Shown in pieces: positions 8,576 to 17,240 of a DNA stretch of 64,000 nt. The DNA comes from Bacteroidales bacterium. GTDB taxonomy: Bacteria > Bacteroidota > Bacteroidia > Bacteroidales > PWNQ01. Positions within the stretch are counted from its first letter, which is position 1. Each line of letters starts with the position of its first letter. The notes under the pieces are model-generated. The model searched no databases and was not told the origin of the DNA. It was given only the letters and a program-made list of their open reading frames with translations. Position numbers and translations under genes: made by a program. The DNA lies in NCBI GenBank assembly GCA_021738505.1, contig JAIPBW010000003.1:18531-82530 (forward strand), given 5' to 3'.

Positions 8576-10021
8576 TCAGATCAACTCATTAATATGTTTT
8601 AGCAGCAAGAAATCAAACCGAATTTGCTGTTCTACAAATGATTTCACTTTATCCAAAGGTTCTTTTCTCTTTTCTTCAGGTTTAGAAAGAGCACTAGTCA
8701 ATTTGATCAGGGCAACTTTCTTATCGGTGATATCCTTTGTATGAAAAGGATTATCCTCCAACAATTTAGATGCAATATTTACTGCCTGAATATTTCCATG
8801 GAGACTCGGATCAATGTAATACATACCGGAAAAAAGCTCATGCAGATTAAAAACACCACTCATCATTTTGTCTTTGATGTAGCTGGCTTGAGCTTTATCA
8901 TCAACAAAGGTAAAAACCGGTAATCCTGACCTTTTGATTTTTTCAATCTGCTTAAATAAGGGCTCAAAATCGGAGTGATCAGGATTTAACTGCCATTCAA
9001 AAACAGCTTGCTTCTTTTGGTCTCTAATTGAAACATAGGCCGGAACCAACTCATAGGGCGCCATTTCATCAAGCATTGGTATTGCGGGCTTAATAAAAAC
9101 AATATCGAGAACAAAATACTGTTCTTTGGACGCATATCGAAATTTATTAATTTGCTCCCAATTATAATAAGGCTTTTGTTTTTGAAAAGCTTCTATTTCT
9201 TTCTTTCCCTGATTCGAAAATTCTTCTATCGCTAAATCATCGATATACACGTTTCCGTTCTCATACAGCTCAAATTGCTGATTACGGTCTAAATGCAACA
9301 ATTCAAAAACAGATTTTTCTTTGATGTGCTTCCAGCAATGCCCCCGGAAATCGCAGGGATAAGGGTCATAACAATGTTTTCCGATGTCAATCGGTGGTGA
9401 TTTTTTGAGTTGGAGTGTTTCTTTGGCTGTCTGAATTTCTCCGCCAATCATGGATTGTCTTTCTATTGCCTGCTCTTTAACGCTTTGTTTATAAAAAAGC
9501 TGTTCAATATCAAGTTCGCCTTTCAATTTATAATCCGGGTTGACATAAATTATAAAAATATCTTCCAGCTCTATTCCGGAGTTAGAAATCACATAATATT
9601 GCAGCGCTACGTCTGTCAAATATGTAGAAGAAATTTTTACTGAGCTCTTCACTTCATAGGCATAGAATTTTCCATTTTTGCATACCAGAACATCAAGAAT
9701 GACTAATGTTCTGTCGTATTGAAACGTAGCTTCATAGATCACTTCCTGGCCATCAGCTATAGCTTTAGCTGTTTTGCCTACGGCCGGTTGATACTGGGAC
9801 GGACCTTTCGGAGCCAAATTAATTCCCCCGGGAAAAAGCTCACGTGCAACCTCTCCTACGTGTGTGCCCCGGCTAAATTTAGCTCGCTGTTCAGGCGACA
9901 ATTTATCTCGTAAAAAAGGGCGTTTTTTATGTAAGTACAAAGACTTCTCGCATTGCAAAGCTCGGATAAATGTGGATTTTGATAAAAGATGTTTTTCCAT
10001 TTTAAATGCTGTTTCACTCAT
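8576..10021 (-). CDS. DUF2779-like protein: RecB/Cas4-type Fe-S nuclease domain plus degenerate exonuclease domain
   Basis: The N-terminal half is a PD-(D/E)XK nuclease of Cas4/RecB type: D110, E123 and K125 (VILD...YAYEVKSS), and Q141 of a QxxxY-like motif. Four Cys, C24 then C217, C223 and C229 (KHCYDPYPCDFRGHC), are spaced as in Fe-S cluster nucleases. The C-terminal half aligns with the DUF2779 exonuclease-like domain (PAIPMLDEMAPYELVPAYVS), but the expected D-x-E reads D306-I-V308 and the C-terminal Y-C-x-x-D-T motif is missing. The second domain is therefore probably inactive. An alternative ATG is at 10000 (M8). No CRISPR or cas gene is nearby, so a general DNA-processing role is more likely. 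Confidence 0.7.
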   Translation of the reverse strand: MSETAFKMEKHLLSKSTFIRALQCEKSLYLHKKRPFLRDKLSPEQRAKFSRGTHVGEVARELFPGGINLAPKGPSQYQPAVGKTAKAIADGQEVIYEATFQYDRTLVILDVLVCKNGKFYAYEVKSSVKISSTYLTDVALQYYVISNSGIELEDIFIIYVNPDYKLKGELDIEQLFYKQSVKEQAIERQSMIGGEIQTAKETLQLKKSPPIDIGKHCYDPYPCDFRGHCWKHIKEKSVFELLHLDRNQQFELYENGNVYIDDLAIEEFSNQGKKEIEAFQKQKPYYNWEQINKFRYASKEQYFVLDIVFIKPAIPMLDEMAPYELVPAYVSIRDQKKQAVFEWQLNPDHSDFEPLFKQIEKIKRSGLPVFTFVDDKAQASYIKDKMMSGVFNLHELFSGMYYIDPSLHGNIQAVNIASKLLEDNPFHTKDITDKKVALIKLTSALSKPEEKRKEPLDKVKSFVEQQIRFDFLLLKHINELI

Positions 10022-10033
10022 TTTTCAACTGAG

Positions 10034-10041
10034 CAAATTTA
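10034..10041 (-). promoter_or_regulatory. -7 box upstream of the DUF2779-like gene
   Basis: The minus strand reads TAAATTTG, 12 bases before the ATG at 10021. A transcription start about 7 bases on would leave a very short leader for that ATG, or about 27 bases for the ATG at 10000. Confidence 0.4.
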
Positions 10042-10101
10042 GTATAATTATAAAGGCACTTGGGATAATTCGCTACTTCATTTTCTCCGGTTATGAAATG
10101 G

Positions 10102-10132
10102 AAAAGCTTAGGTTTTAAATGAAAAAGCTTTT
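10102..10132. promoter_or_regulatory. 8-bp inverted repeat between divergent genes
   Basis: AAAAGCTT (10102-10109) and AAGCTTTT (10125-10132) form an inverted repeat with a 15-base spacer. It lies between the divergent DUF2779-like gene and the MFS gene, abutting a TTTCTTTG -7-like box at 10130-10137. A regulator-binding site is possible but unproven. Confidence 0.3.
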
Positions 10133-10251
10133 CTTTGCAACTTCATTTCTCACTTGCTTATATTGCCAGGTGTTTTTTTAGAAATGTCAAAGAATATGCA
10201 ATCCATAAATTTTGGTTATTTACGAGTCACCCAATAATCCCGTTTAAAGTC

Positions 10252-11556
10252 ATGAGCATTTTCATCTTAAAGGATTTAACGCAAAGAGAAAGGAAGGCTT
10301 TTCTTTTGCACATGCTTTTTTCCTTTATTGAAGGGGCTATTAAAGGTGTTTTGGTATTAAATGAATTTGTGTTTCTGAAAAGCCTGAAGGGCAGCGACTA
10401 TCAGCTTGGCTTTTTGTTTCAGTTCAGTGTTGTTGTATTTGTTTTTCTGATCTTTATTAGTGAATTCATCCGTAGAATGCCCTACAAAAGAAAAGTACTG
10501 CGCTACACGGGCATTATCACAAGGCTTCCTCTTTTATTGCTGGCATTTTTCCCGCAAAGTACGGAAGTAGTGACTTCTTCAGAAATCTATCACCTGATCT
10601 TTCTGGGTATATTTTTAATATTCTTTCTCTATCAGCCTATCGTATTTCCTATTATCAACCTACTGCTCAAGCATAATTACCGGGAAGAAAACTTTGGCAA
10701 ATTATATAGCTACGGACAAACGTTGCACAAAATCACCATGTTAGTAGTAACTTTTGCTTATGGCTTTTTATTGGATACGGATTATTTTGCCTTCACCTAC
10801 ATCTGGCCATTAATGGGAGTTTTGGGGATATTTTCCATTTATATGCTTTCCCTTATTGATTACACCCCGACAATAAAAAAACAATCCAAAAAGCCTTTTT
10901 TCGAAAATGTAAAACAGTCCATCATGAACATGACAAACATCCTGAAAAACCATAAAGCCTATTTGCATTTTGAATTGGGCTTTTTGTTCTATGGTTTCGC
11001 ATTCATGTCTTCGGCTACTGTTATTGTTATATTCTTTGACAAGGAATTGGGCCTGAATTACTCATCTATGGCATTTTATAAAAACAGTTATAATGTTTTG
11101 GCTATATTGTTATTACCATTCTTTGGGCGGTTAATAGGAAAGTTCGATCCCCGTGTTTATGGCATGTTCACTTATGGCTCTATCCTCATTTTCATATTAT
11201 TTGTTGCCTTAACAGACTTTTACCAGGGACATACAGTTATTATGGGCATCAATATTTATTACATGCTAATTGGTTATATTCTTTTCCATGGTATTTTCGC
11301 CGCATCAATGCCCCTGCTTTTCAGTATCGGTTCTTCCTATTTCTGCGACAAAGAGGAAGCCGACTCTTATCAGGCGGTACATTTGTCACTAGTGGGAATT
11401 CGGGCTCTTTTTGCTCCCTTATTGGGTGTCTTTTTCTATCAAAATTTTGGGTTCACCGTGAATTTTGCCATCGGCATTTTGGCATTAACCGGCGCAATTG
11501 GTATTTTATGGTATTCCAAAAAAAATGTTAAAGACCTAAAGTTTCGAAACAATTAG
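10252..11556 (+). CDS. MFS-type transporter
   Basis: A 434-residue polytopic inner-membrane protein with many hydrophobic helices and a polar central loop (TPTIKKQSKKPFFENVKQSI) between two half-barrels, as in the major facilitator superfamily. No substrate can be assigned. The frame extends upstream to a TTG at 10135, but that TTG is part of a TTTCTTTG -7-like promoter box, and the intervening residues do not look like a helix leading into the transporter. The ATG at 10252 (MSIFILKDLTQRE) is therefore preferred. Confidence 0.75.
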   Translation: MSIFILKDLTQRERKAFLLHMLFSFIEGAIKGVLVLNEFVFLKSLKGSDYQLGFLFQFSVVVFVFLIFISEFIRRMPYKRKVLRYTGIITRLPLLLLAFFPQSTEVVTSSEIYHLIFLGIFLIFFLYQPIVFPIINLLLKHNYREENFGKLYSYGQTLHKITMLVVTFAYGFLLDTDYFAFTYIWPLMGVLGIFSIYMLSLIDYTPTIKKQSKKPFFENVKQSIMNMTNILKNHKAYLHFELGFLFYGFAFMSSATVIVIFFDKELGLNYSSMAFYKNSYNVLAILLLPFFGRLIGKFDPRVYGMFTYGSILIFILFVALTDFYQGHTVIMGINIYYMLIGYILFHGIFAASMPLLFSIGSSYFCDKEEADSYQAVHLSLVGIRALFAPLLGVFFYQNFGFTVNFAIGILALTGAIGILWYSKKNVKDLKFRNN

Positions 11557-11557
11557 A

Positions 11558-11565
11558 TATTTTTG
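11558..11565 (+). promoter_or_regulatory. -7 box upstream of the TlpA-like gene
   Basis: TATTTTTG matches TAnnTTTG exactly, 42 bases before the ATG at 11608 and just after the stop codon of the transporter gene. Confidence 0.45.
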
Positions 11566-11607
11566 CCGTTTACAAGAATTCATACACAGAAATCAAAATC
11601 ATAAAAT

Positions 11608-12729
11608 ATGAGTATTCGAAAAACTCTCCTTTTCATTCTCTTTCTGGCCATCTCAACTTTTAGTTTTGGACAACAGAACTACAATCTGACGATCAAAGCA
11701 GGCCTCAATAATTTGAAAGACACAACTACAGTGCGGTTAATGAAACTAAACCAGAAACAAACCGAAGTCATTGATAAAAAACAGGCTATTCCGGGCCAAA
11801 AGTTTATAATGAACACCCGGATCGAAAAAGCAGGGTTTTACCAGCTCTCAGAAAGTAAAGGTAATTATATGATTTTAATTACTGAACCCGGGGAGAAACT
11901 GTCTATTCAGGTTGACATGGATAATTTCAGCAGGCCTCAGGTTAAAGGTAGTCCGGCAACAGAACTTTTTTATGATTTTTTACCTAAAATTGTGAAGCTC
12001 CAAGACAAAAAAGACTCATTAGAAAATGTTTACACAAAGCTCCGCACTTCAGATGACACGGTTTCACGCGAGCAGAAAGAAAACCTTGTTGATACTTTCA
12101 GAAACACAGAAAAAAAGGAAAAAAAGGTAATACAACAAATGATCCAAAATAACCCGAAGAGCCTGGTAGGATTGATGTTTGTTGATCAACTTAATACAAA
12201 AAACCATTTTGATTTGCTAAATCTATATGCAACCAATCTTGAAGAGGAGTATCCCAAAAATAAATTTGTTCAGGCGTTCTATAAAAAGGTTACAAATGCA
12301 GCTTTAACAGTTAAAGGCAAGCCTGCTCCCGAGATCGATCTCCCTACTCCGGACGGAGAAAACATGCAACTATCCGATTTAAAAGGAAAAGTTGTTCTTA
12401 TCGATTTTTGGGCAAGCTGGTGTTCTCCATGTAGAAAGGAAAATCCGGAAATGGTTAAGCTTTACAACAAATACAAAGATGACGGCTTCACCATCTTCGG
12501 CGTATCGTTGGATAAAAAAAGAAAGTCGTGGCTTGATGCGATAGAAAAAGACAGCCTAATCTGGTATCATGTTTCAGATTTAAAAGGATGGAAATCAAAA
12601 GCAGCACAAAAATACAATGTTAGCTCTATACCGCATACGGTATTAGTAGACAAAGAAGGGCGAATTATTGCCACAGGCCTTCGAGGTGAGCCTTTGAAGG
12701 AAAAGCTGGAAAAGATCTTCGGTCATTAA
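11608..12729 (+). CDS. Periplasmic thiol-disulfide oxidoreductase, DUF4369 + TlpA/ResA-type thioredoxin
   Basis: A 373-residue exported protein with a signal peptide (1-21, ending SFGQ). The N-terminal half (about 25-130) looks like a DUF4369 beta domain, followed by a helical linker. The thioredoxin domain begins about residue 236, with active site WASWCSPC (C272, C275) and a cis-Pro segment SSIPHTVLVDKEG. Such proteins reduce or isomerise disulfides in the periplasm of Bacteroidota; the substrate is unknown. Its counterpart at 35504-36967 has the same layout but lacks the cysteines. Confidence 0.9.
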   Translation: MSIRKTLLFILFLAISTFSFGQQNYNLTIKAGLNNLKDTTTVRLMKLNQKQTEVIDKKQAIPGQKFIMNTRIEKAGFYQLSESKGNYMILITEPGEKLSIQVDMDNFSRPQVKGSPATELFYDFLPKIVKLQDKKDSLENVYTKLRTSDDTVSREQKENLVDTFRNTEKKEKKVIQQMIQNNPKSLVGLMFVDQLNTKNHFDLLNLYATNLEEEYPKNKFVQAFYKKVTNAALTVKGKPAPEIDLPTPDGENMQLSDLKGKVVLIDFWASWCSPCRKENPEMVKLYNKYKDDGFTIFGVSLDKKRKSWLDAIEKDSLIWYHVSDLKGWKSKAAQKYNVSSIPHTVLVDKEGRIIATGLRGEPLKEKLEKIFGH

Positions 12730-12821
12730 GCACACACGACAGGCCGGCTGGAAATTTTGCTGCACTGCCACTATATGAACATAGATTTCACCTAATTTTC
12801 TCTTTTTATCCGGATCAGATG

Positions 12822-12853
12822 AAACAGGATTATCTCCTGAGCTAATCCTGTTT
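12822..12853. terminator. Convergent inverted repeat / putative bidirectional terminator
   Basis: A perfect 11-bp stem (AAACAGGATTA at 12822-12832 with its complement at 12843-12853) and a 10-base loop lies between the convergent tlpA-like and exonuclease genes. One arm overlaps the last codons of the exonuclease gene. The T tract is short on both strands. Confidence 0.5.
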
Positions 12854-13561
12854 GATTACTTTGATATTCTCTTCTTTAATCAAAGGCTGCGTTCGGTAAC
12901 GCAAGTATAATTGCGCCACAGCCAGTGTATCTTTTTCACAATAAGAAACAATCCGTTCGAGCTCATTTTCCTGCCAATAAACATACCCTACATCGGCACC
13001 ACTAATATCGTCTTTAGGAGTAGGTATATCAAATATGGCGGTTAATAAATCCAGAGAGGTATAATGTTTATAATCGCCAAATTTCCATAATTCGAGCGTA
13101 TCCAGATGCTTAACCTCCCAGGGTTTCTTTCCGGGCGTATTTAAAATACCCGGCAACGGAATTCCATTGATCAGCATGCGGCGGGCAATATAGGGAAAGT
13201 CAAACTCTTTGCCGTTATGTGCACATAAATAATGATGCTCAGTGGCAAAATACGCATTTAGCATTGAAGCAAAACTTTCAAGCAATTTTTTTTCATCATC
13301 GCCATAAAAAGAAGTAAGTCGAAATTCTTCACCGGCAAAATATCCTACAGAAATGACGATAATTTTCCCGAACTCGGCATAAATACCGGCACTCTGATAC
13401 AGGCTCTGCGGCGTATCATCTTCATTTTTGGCTATTCTCCGGGCCTTTTTGTCCCACAGCTTTTGCATTCTCTCCGAAAGATTGCCATATTCGGGCTTTT
13501 CCGAAACGGTCTCGATGTCCAGAAACAAGATCTTACCCGGATCAATATTTGCTAACTTCAT
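12842..13561 (-). CDS. 3'-5' exonuclease (PolB-like, DnaQ fold)
   Basis: A 239-residue protein of the predicted PolB-like 3'-5' exonuclease type (DNA_pol_B_exo2). The DEDD motifs are present: D15/E17 in LFLDIETVS, the second in AHNGKEFDFPYI, and YCEKDTLAV near the C end. It probably removes 3' nucleotides in DNA repair or proofreading; the partner polymerase is not known. The gene stands alone on the minus strand, with a -7 box 16 bases upstream of the ATG. Confidence 0.88.
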   Translation of the reverse strand: MKLANIDPGKILFLDIETVSEKPEYGNLSERMQKLWDKKARRIAKNEDDTPQSLYQSAGIYAEFGKIIVISVGYFAGEEFRLTSFYGDDEKKLLESFASMLNAYFATEHHYLCAHNGKEFDFPYIARRMLINGIPLPGILNTPGKKPWEVKHLDTLELWKFGDYKHYTSLDLLTAIFDIPTPKDDISGADVGYVYWQENELERIVSYCEKDTLAVAQLYLRYRTQPLIKEENIKVIKQD

Positions 13562-13577
13562 AAGTTTTTCTTTTGAA

Positions 13578-13585
13578 CAAATTTA
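13578..13585 (-). promoter_or_regulatory. -7 box upstream of the exonuclease gene
   Basis: The minus strand reads TAAATTTG, an exact TAnnTTTG match, 16 bases before the ATG at 13561. Confidence 0.45.
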
Positions 13586-13711
13586 GCAAAATTATTTTGA
13601 GAATATAAATTTGAAGTAGTAGAATAAAAGACACAACGAAATCAATAACGCTAACATTCGACTAAAAATTTGTCGCTCAATCTTTATTCACTAAAAACGT
13701 TTAAAATTAAG

Positions 13712-13719
13712 TATCTTTG
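13712..13719 (+). promoter_or_regulatory. -7 box upstream of the lipoprotein gene
   Basis: TATCTTTG matches TAnnTTTG exactly. A start about 7 bases downstream gives a leader of 12 bases to the ATG at 13738, or 27 bases to the one at 13753. Confidence 0.5.
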
Positions 13720-13737
13720 AATACGTTTCACTATTAA

Positions 13738-15054
13738 ATGAATGGAAAGAATATGAACAAGCTTTTTCTTTATGCCCTACTGATATTATCGGGCATTTTA
13801 CTTGCTTTTGCCTGCCAAAAGAAAGGGGATGTCCAGGATCCGGAAATAGAAATTACCCAACCGGAATCCAACAGCTATTTTTCCGTTCCCGATAGTATCC
13901 ATGTTAAAGCTGACATCAGAGACAATGAAAACATCAAATGGGTCCAGCTTTCCCTGGTAAATAAAGACCAAACCCCTGTAGCAGCAACAAAAACTATACA
14001 ACCGATTGACCGGAAAGAATATCACCTGGACACATATTATCATGTGGAAGATATCCTTTTAAATAGCGGCGAATATTACATGCAGGTTCGGGTTTCTGAT
14101 GGCACAAACACAAGAAACGGTCTTAAGAAGGTTTATATTAACGAAGCCGAACGCAAGCTTAAGTATTTTCTAATTGTTACAGCTTCCAACCCCAATCAAG
14201 TCAGCCTATACAGTCTGGATTCCAGCGCGTCAAAGAATTATATTACAAGCGAACCTATCGATTACTTCGCAAGTACTTTCCATTCGCGTAATCAACAATT
14301 GATTATAGCCGGAAAATCAGTATACGGGGTGAAAGCATTTCATGCTAAAGACTATCAAAAAGCATGGAATTTTCAGGCTTCGGGTAATCCTGTAGGCTCT
14401 TATTTCAGAGCTCTTACGAAAACAGAAGATAACATTTTGCTGGGCATTTACAATGGAGAAATAATTGAGATCAACAAGAGCGGCAACAAAATCAGAACCT
14501 ACGATTCGGATAACAATTTGTTTTCTTATCAGCTTTTAAAAACAGAAAACTTTTTGATCGCTGCTCAACAGGATGTTCCGGCCAACAAGCAATTTATAAC
14601 AAGCTTCTTTCCTGACTGGGGTGGTGTTCATAATCAACAATTCAGCAACTTCAAATCTAAAGCACTTTATCCCATGGGACCAAAAGAAGTCCTCATCCCG
14701 GGCAACCACAACAATCAAGGCGGGATATGGCAATACGATTTAACTTCGTTGACACTTTGGAAAGCCAGGTCGATTTCGCAGGGTAAGATACATACTAGCT
14801 GCCAAATATCGGATAATGACTACCTAATTGCAGGCAACAATCAAATATATTGGTATCAGGTACACATAAACAGTTTAACAACCTGGAAACAGAATACCTC
14901 CGTAGATAAAATCTATTATGATGAACTTACAAACAGTGTAATTACTGTAAACGGACAAAAACTTCGTTTTCTGGATTTTCCGATACCCACATTGAAAGAT
15001 GAAACCAACTTTTCAGAAAATATTCATGCAGTACATCCTGTTTATAACAAGTAA
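13738..15054 (+). CDS. Lipoprotein with N-terminal Ig-like domain
   Basis: A 438-residue lipoprotein: the signal peptide ends in the lipobox LAFAC with the lipidated Cys near residue 26. The ATG at 13753 (MNKLFLYALL) is an equally good start. Residues ~35-135 look like a single Ig-like domain of the surface-lipoprotein type (DPEIEITQPESNSYFSVPDSI). The remainder alternates short beta segments rich in W, Y and N (for example GGIWQYDLTSLTLWKARSI), suggesting a beta-propeller-like fold. No enzymatic motif is seen and the function is unknown. Confidence 0.7.
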   Translation: MNGKNMNKLFLYALLILSGILLAFACQKKGDVQDPEIEITQPESNSYFSVPDSIHVKADIRDNENIKWVQLSLVNKDQTPVAATKTIQPIDRKEYHLDTYYHVEDILLNSGEYYMQVRVSDGTNTRNGLKKVYINEAERKLKYFLIVTASNPNQVSLYSLDSSASKNYITSEPIDYFASTFHSRNQQLIIAGKSVYGVKAFHAKDYQKAWNFQASGNPVGSYFRALTKTEDNILLGIYNGEIIEINKSGNKIRTYDSDNNLFSYQLLKTENFLIAAQQDVPANKQFITSFFPDWGGVHNQQFSNFKSKALYPMGPKEVLIPGNHNNQGGIWQYDLTSLTLWKARSISQGKIHTSCQISDNDYLIAGNNQIYWYQVHINSLTTWKQNTSVDKIYYDELTNSVITVNGQKLRFLDFPIPTLKDETNFSENIHAVHPVYNK

Positions 15055-15058
15055 TTTA

Positions 15059-15066
15059 TACTTTTG
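15059..15066 (+). promoter_or_regulatory. -7 box upstream of mnmD
   Basis: TACTTTTG matches TAnnTTTG exactly. Its last three bases are a TTG that could be mistaken for the gene start; the box places the transcription start near 15073 and favours the ATG at 15106. Confidence 0.6.
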
Positions 15067-15105
15067 GCCCCAGTAAAAAACAAAATTCCGGAAAAAATTA
15101 AAGGT

Positions 15106-15798
15106 ATGCAAAGGAATATTATTAAAACAGAAGATGGATCGCACACTTTATATGTTGACGAGCTGAACGAGCATTATCATAGTACTCATGGAGCCATAAA
15201 GGAATCGGAACATGTGTTTATTCAACACGGATTTCATAACGCCGGAAAATGGCTCAACCCGCTTAACATATTGGAGATTGGTTTTGGAAGCGGATTAAAT
15301 GCATTATTAACATTTCGTGAGAACCAAAAAGAAAATCGCAAGATCAATTACATTGCTGTTGAGCCCTATCCTTTATCTAAAGATGAAACAAATACTTTAA
15401 ACTATCCGAAACTTGTTTCCTTTGATAATGCTGATAAAATCTATTCTTCTTTGCATAAACCATCCGAATCGCCTTTCTTTATCGGAGATAATTTCATCTT
15501 ATTACCCTTGCATCAAAAGATCCAGGACATAAACCTAAAAGAAGAAAGCATCAATGTTATCTATTTTGATGCTTTTTCTCCTTCTGTTTCACCTGAGATG
15601 TGGGAAGGAAAAATATTCAAGAAACTCTACGATGCACTTGAATGGCAGGGTGTTCTTGTAACATACTCAGCCAGCGGCCAGGTTAAACGTACGCTTAAAG
15701 AAGCCGGATTTTCTTTGGAACATCCCGAAGGGCCTCAAGGCAAAAGAGAAATTACAGTAGCAAAGAAACAGAAATCATGGTCTGAAATCTTATCCTGA
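15106..15798 (+). CDS. mnmD: tRNA 5-aminomethyl-2-thiouridine methyltransferase (stand-alone MnmC methylase domain)
   Basis: The 230-residue protein matches the methyltransferase half of MnmC, which makes the final mnm5s2U34 methylation in the tRNA wobble position. Visible features are the SHTLYVDELNEHYHSTHGA start, the SAM-binding glycine loop ILEIGFGSGLNA, the acidic motif VIYFDAFSP and a C-terminal SGQVKRTLKEAGF. The oxidase half is absent, as expected for MnmD. The start at 15106 is chosen over an upstream TTG lying inside a promoter box. Its stop overlaps the next ATG (TGATG), indicating translational coupling to the NUDIX gene. Confidence 0.88.
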   Translation: MQRNIIKTEDGSHTLYVDELNEHYHSTHGAIKESEHVFIQHGFHNAGKWLNPLNILEIGFGSGLNALLTFRENQKENRKINYIAVEPYPLSKDETNTLNYPKLVSFDNADKIYSSLHKPSESPFFIGDNFILLPLHQKIQDINLKEESINVIYFDAFSPSVSPEMWEGKIFKKLYDALEWQGVLVTYSASGQVKRTLKEAGFSLEHPEGPQGKREITVAKKQKSWSEILS

Positions 15799-16250
15799 TG
15801 AACGATTCAAATCATTTCAACATTCGTATTTACGGGCTATTATTTAATGAATACCAGCAGTTACTGCTTACGGACGAATACCGTTTGAACATGTACATGA
15901 CAAAATTTCCCGGCGGCGGATTGGAACCGGGAGAGGGTACAATAGACTGCCTGAAACGAGAGTGCAGTGAAGAACTAGGGCAGCAACCTGTGGATATTCA
16001 TCATTTTTATACTACCGATTTTTATCAGCCGACAAAATATCTGGGTAAAAACCAACAACTTATAAGCATCTATTATACAGGAAAATTAATAAAACCTTAT
16101 CAATTTGAGATTTCGCAAAAGCCCTTTGATTTCAAGGAGATAGACGGTATGCAAACTTTTCGATGGAAAAAACCAACAGAAATTCAACCTTCCGAATTAA
16201 CAATGCCCATTGACAAAATCGTAATTGAAAAGTTAAAGAACTACTATTAA
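15798..16250 (+). CDS. NUDIX hydrolase
   Basis: A 150-residue protein with a complete NUDIX box: GGLEPGE, then RECSEELGQ seven residues later (about 37-60). NUDIX enzymes hydrolyse nucleoside diphosphates linked to another moiety; the substrate cannot be assigned. It overlaps mnmD by one base (TGATG), so the two are probably co-translated, although no functional link is evident. Confidence 0.88.
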   Translation: MNDSNHFNIRIYGLLFNEYQQLLLTDEYRLNMYMTKFPGGGLEPGEGTIDCLKRECSEELGQQPVDIHHFYTTDFYQPTKYLGKNQQLISIYYTGKLIKPYQFEISQKPFDFKEIDGMQTFRWKKPTEIQPSELTMPIDKIVIEKLKNYY

Positions 16251-16291
16251 ATTAACGAACCAGGCCTATCAGTATATGCAGAAGTAACGAA

Positions 16292-16567
16292 TTATCTGAC
16301 AAAAAATTCGTCGTATTCCGCAAAAGGAATTTCTTCTATATCAACATTTACAACATGAGCCATGGAAGGGCCTTTTCTACACCAGCTCAAAAATTCGTTC
16401 AATTTTGATTCTTCTCCACTTGCAACAATTTTCACTGAACCATCAGGTCTGTTTTGCACATACCCTGCCACACCCAAATTTTTGGCTATTTCTCTTGCAG
16501 AAAAACGAAATCCGACACCTTGAACGCGGCCTTCTATCTTAATCTTGTACGTATGTTTCATAATCAA
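16292..16567 (-). CDS. acyP: Acylphosphatase
   Basis: A 91-residue enzyme that hydrolyses carboxyl-phosphate bonds. The catalytic Arg (R21 in GRVQGVGFR) and Asn (N39 in GYVQNRPDGSV) are both present, and the length is typical. M3 at 16561 is an alternative start. The neighbouring gene upstream on the same strand (16728-17081) is a paralogue lacking the Arg. Confidence 0.95.
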   Translation of the reverse strand: MIMKHTYKIKIEGRVQGVGFRFSAREIAKNLGVAGYVQNRPDGSVKIVASGEESKLNEFLSWCRKGPSMAHVVNVDIEEIPFAEYDEFFVR

Positions 16568-16585
16568 TATTATTTTGTTTTGTTA

Positions 16586-16593
16586 CAAAAATA
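16586..16593 (-). promoter_or_regulatory. -7 box upstream of acylphosphatase gene
   Basis: The minus strand reads TATTTTTG, matching TAnnTTTG, 18 bases before the ATG at 16567. Confidence 0.4.
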
Positions 16594-16727
16594 TGACCGA
16601 AAAATTGAAAAACAGAAATTCCCATATAAGGAAAAATCAATGCATTAAAAAGAAGGATTGTTTTATCTATAGTTATTTGTTACAAATCAACTATTGTGAA
16701 CTACATTTTTTTATGAATAGTTACAGG

Positions 16728-17081
16728 CTAAAAAGGTATTAAACCATTAAAAAACGCTGCAATTTTCTTTACCCATTTTCTGTTAGGTTTTGCCTGTTCT
16801 TTTATTCGTTTGTAGTAGACATGAAAGTTATGAAAATCCCGGAGCACTCCTTTCTGAACTTCTTTGGCATCCACGTAATGCCCTAAAGGTTTTTGGGTTA
16901 ACTCTTTTTCAAATTTATCCAAATCTTCTGCCTCTCCTTCGACCTCTAAATAAACATGGCTTTTATTCCCGTTTTGAATAAACCCATTAATGTTGTTCCT
17001 AATGGCATAAATCTGCGCATAATAGAAAAAATCAATAGCTCTCAGGTTTCCGGTAAGTATTATGTTGCGATGCTCTATCAT
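16728..17081 (-). CDS. Acylphosphatase-like protein lacking the catalytic arginine
   Basis: A 117-residue protein. Residues 11-37 align without gaps to residues 13-39 of the adjacent acylphosphatase: the first Gly, the FF/FR position and the QN turn coincide. The catalytic Asn is kept (N37 in GFIQN), but the Arg is Phe (F19 in IDFFYY), so hydrolysis is unlikely. About 40 residues follow the fold, ending in a basic stretch (PNRKWVKKIAAFF). It probably arose by duplication and may bind rather than cleave a ligand; this is inference. Confidence 0.65.
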   Translation of the reverse strand: MIEHRNIILTGNLRAIDFFYYAQIYAIRNNINGFIQNGNKSHVYLEVEGEAEDLDKFEKELTQKPLGHYVDAKEVQKGVLRDFHNFHVYYKRIKEQAKPNRKWVKKIAAFFNGLIPF

Positions 17082-17240
17082 TTAAACTTTGTAAGAAATT
17101 AAATTTTTTTTTGGCTATTATGCTATTATTAGATTATTCTAATCAAATATAATATTTTATTTACGATTATAAAGAAAATTTAAAATAATTACAAACCAAA
17201 TGTAAATTTGTTTTCACGGTCTTTTATAATATTTTCTCTT

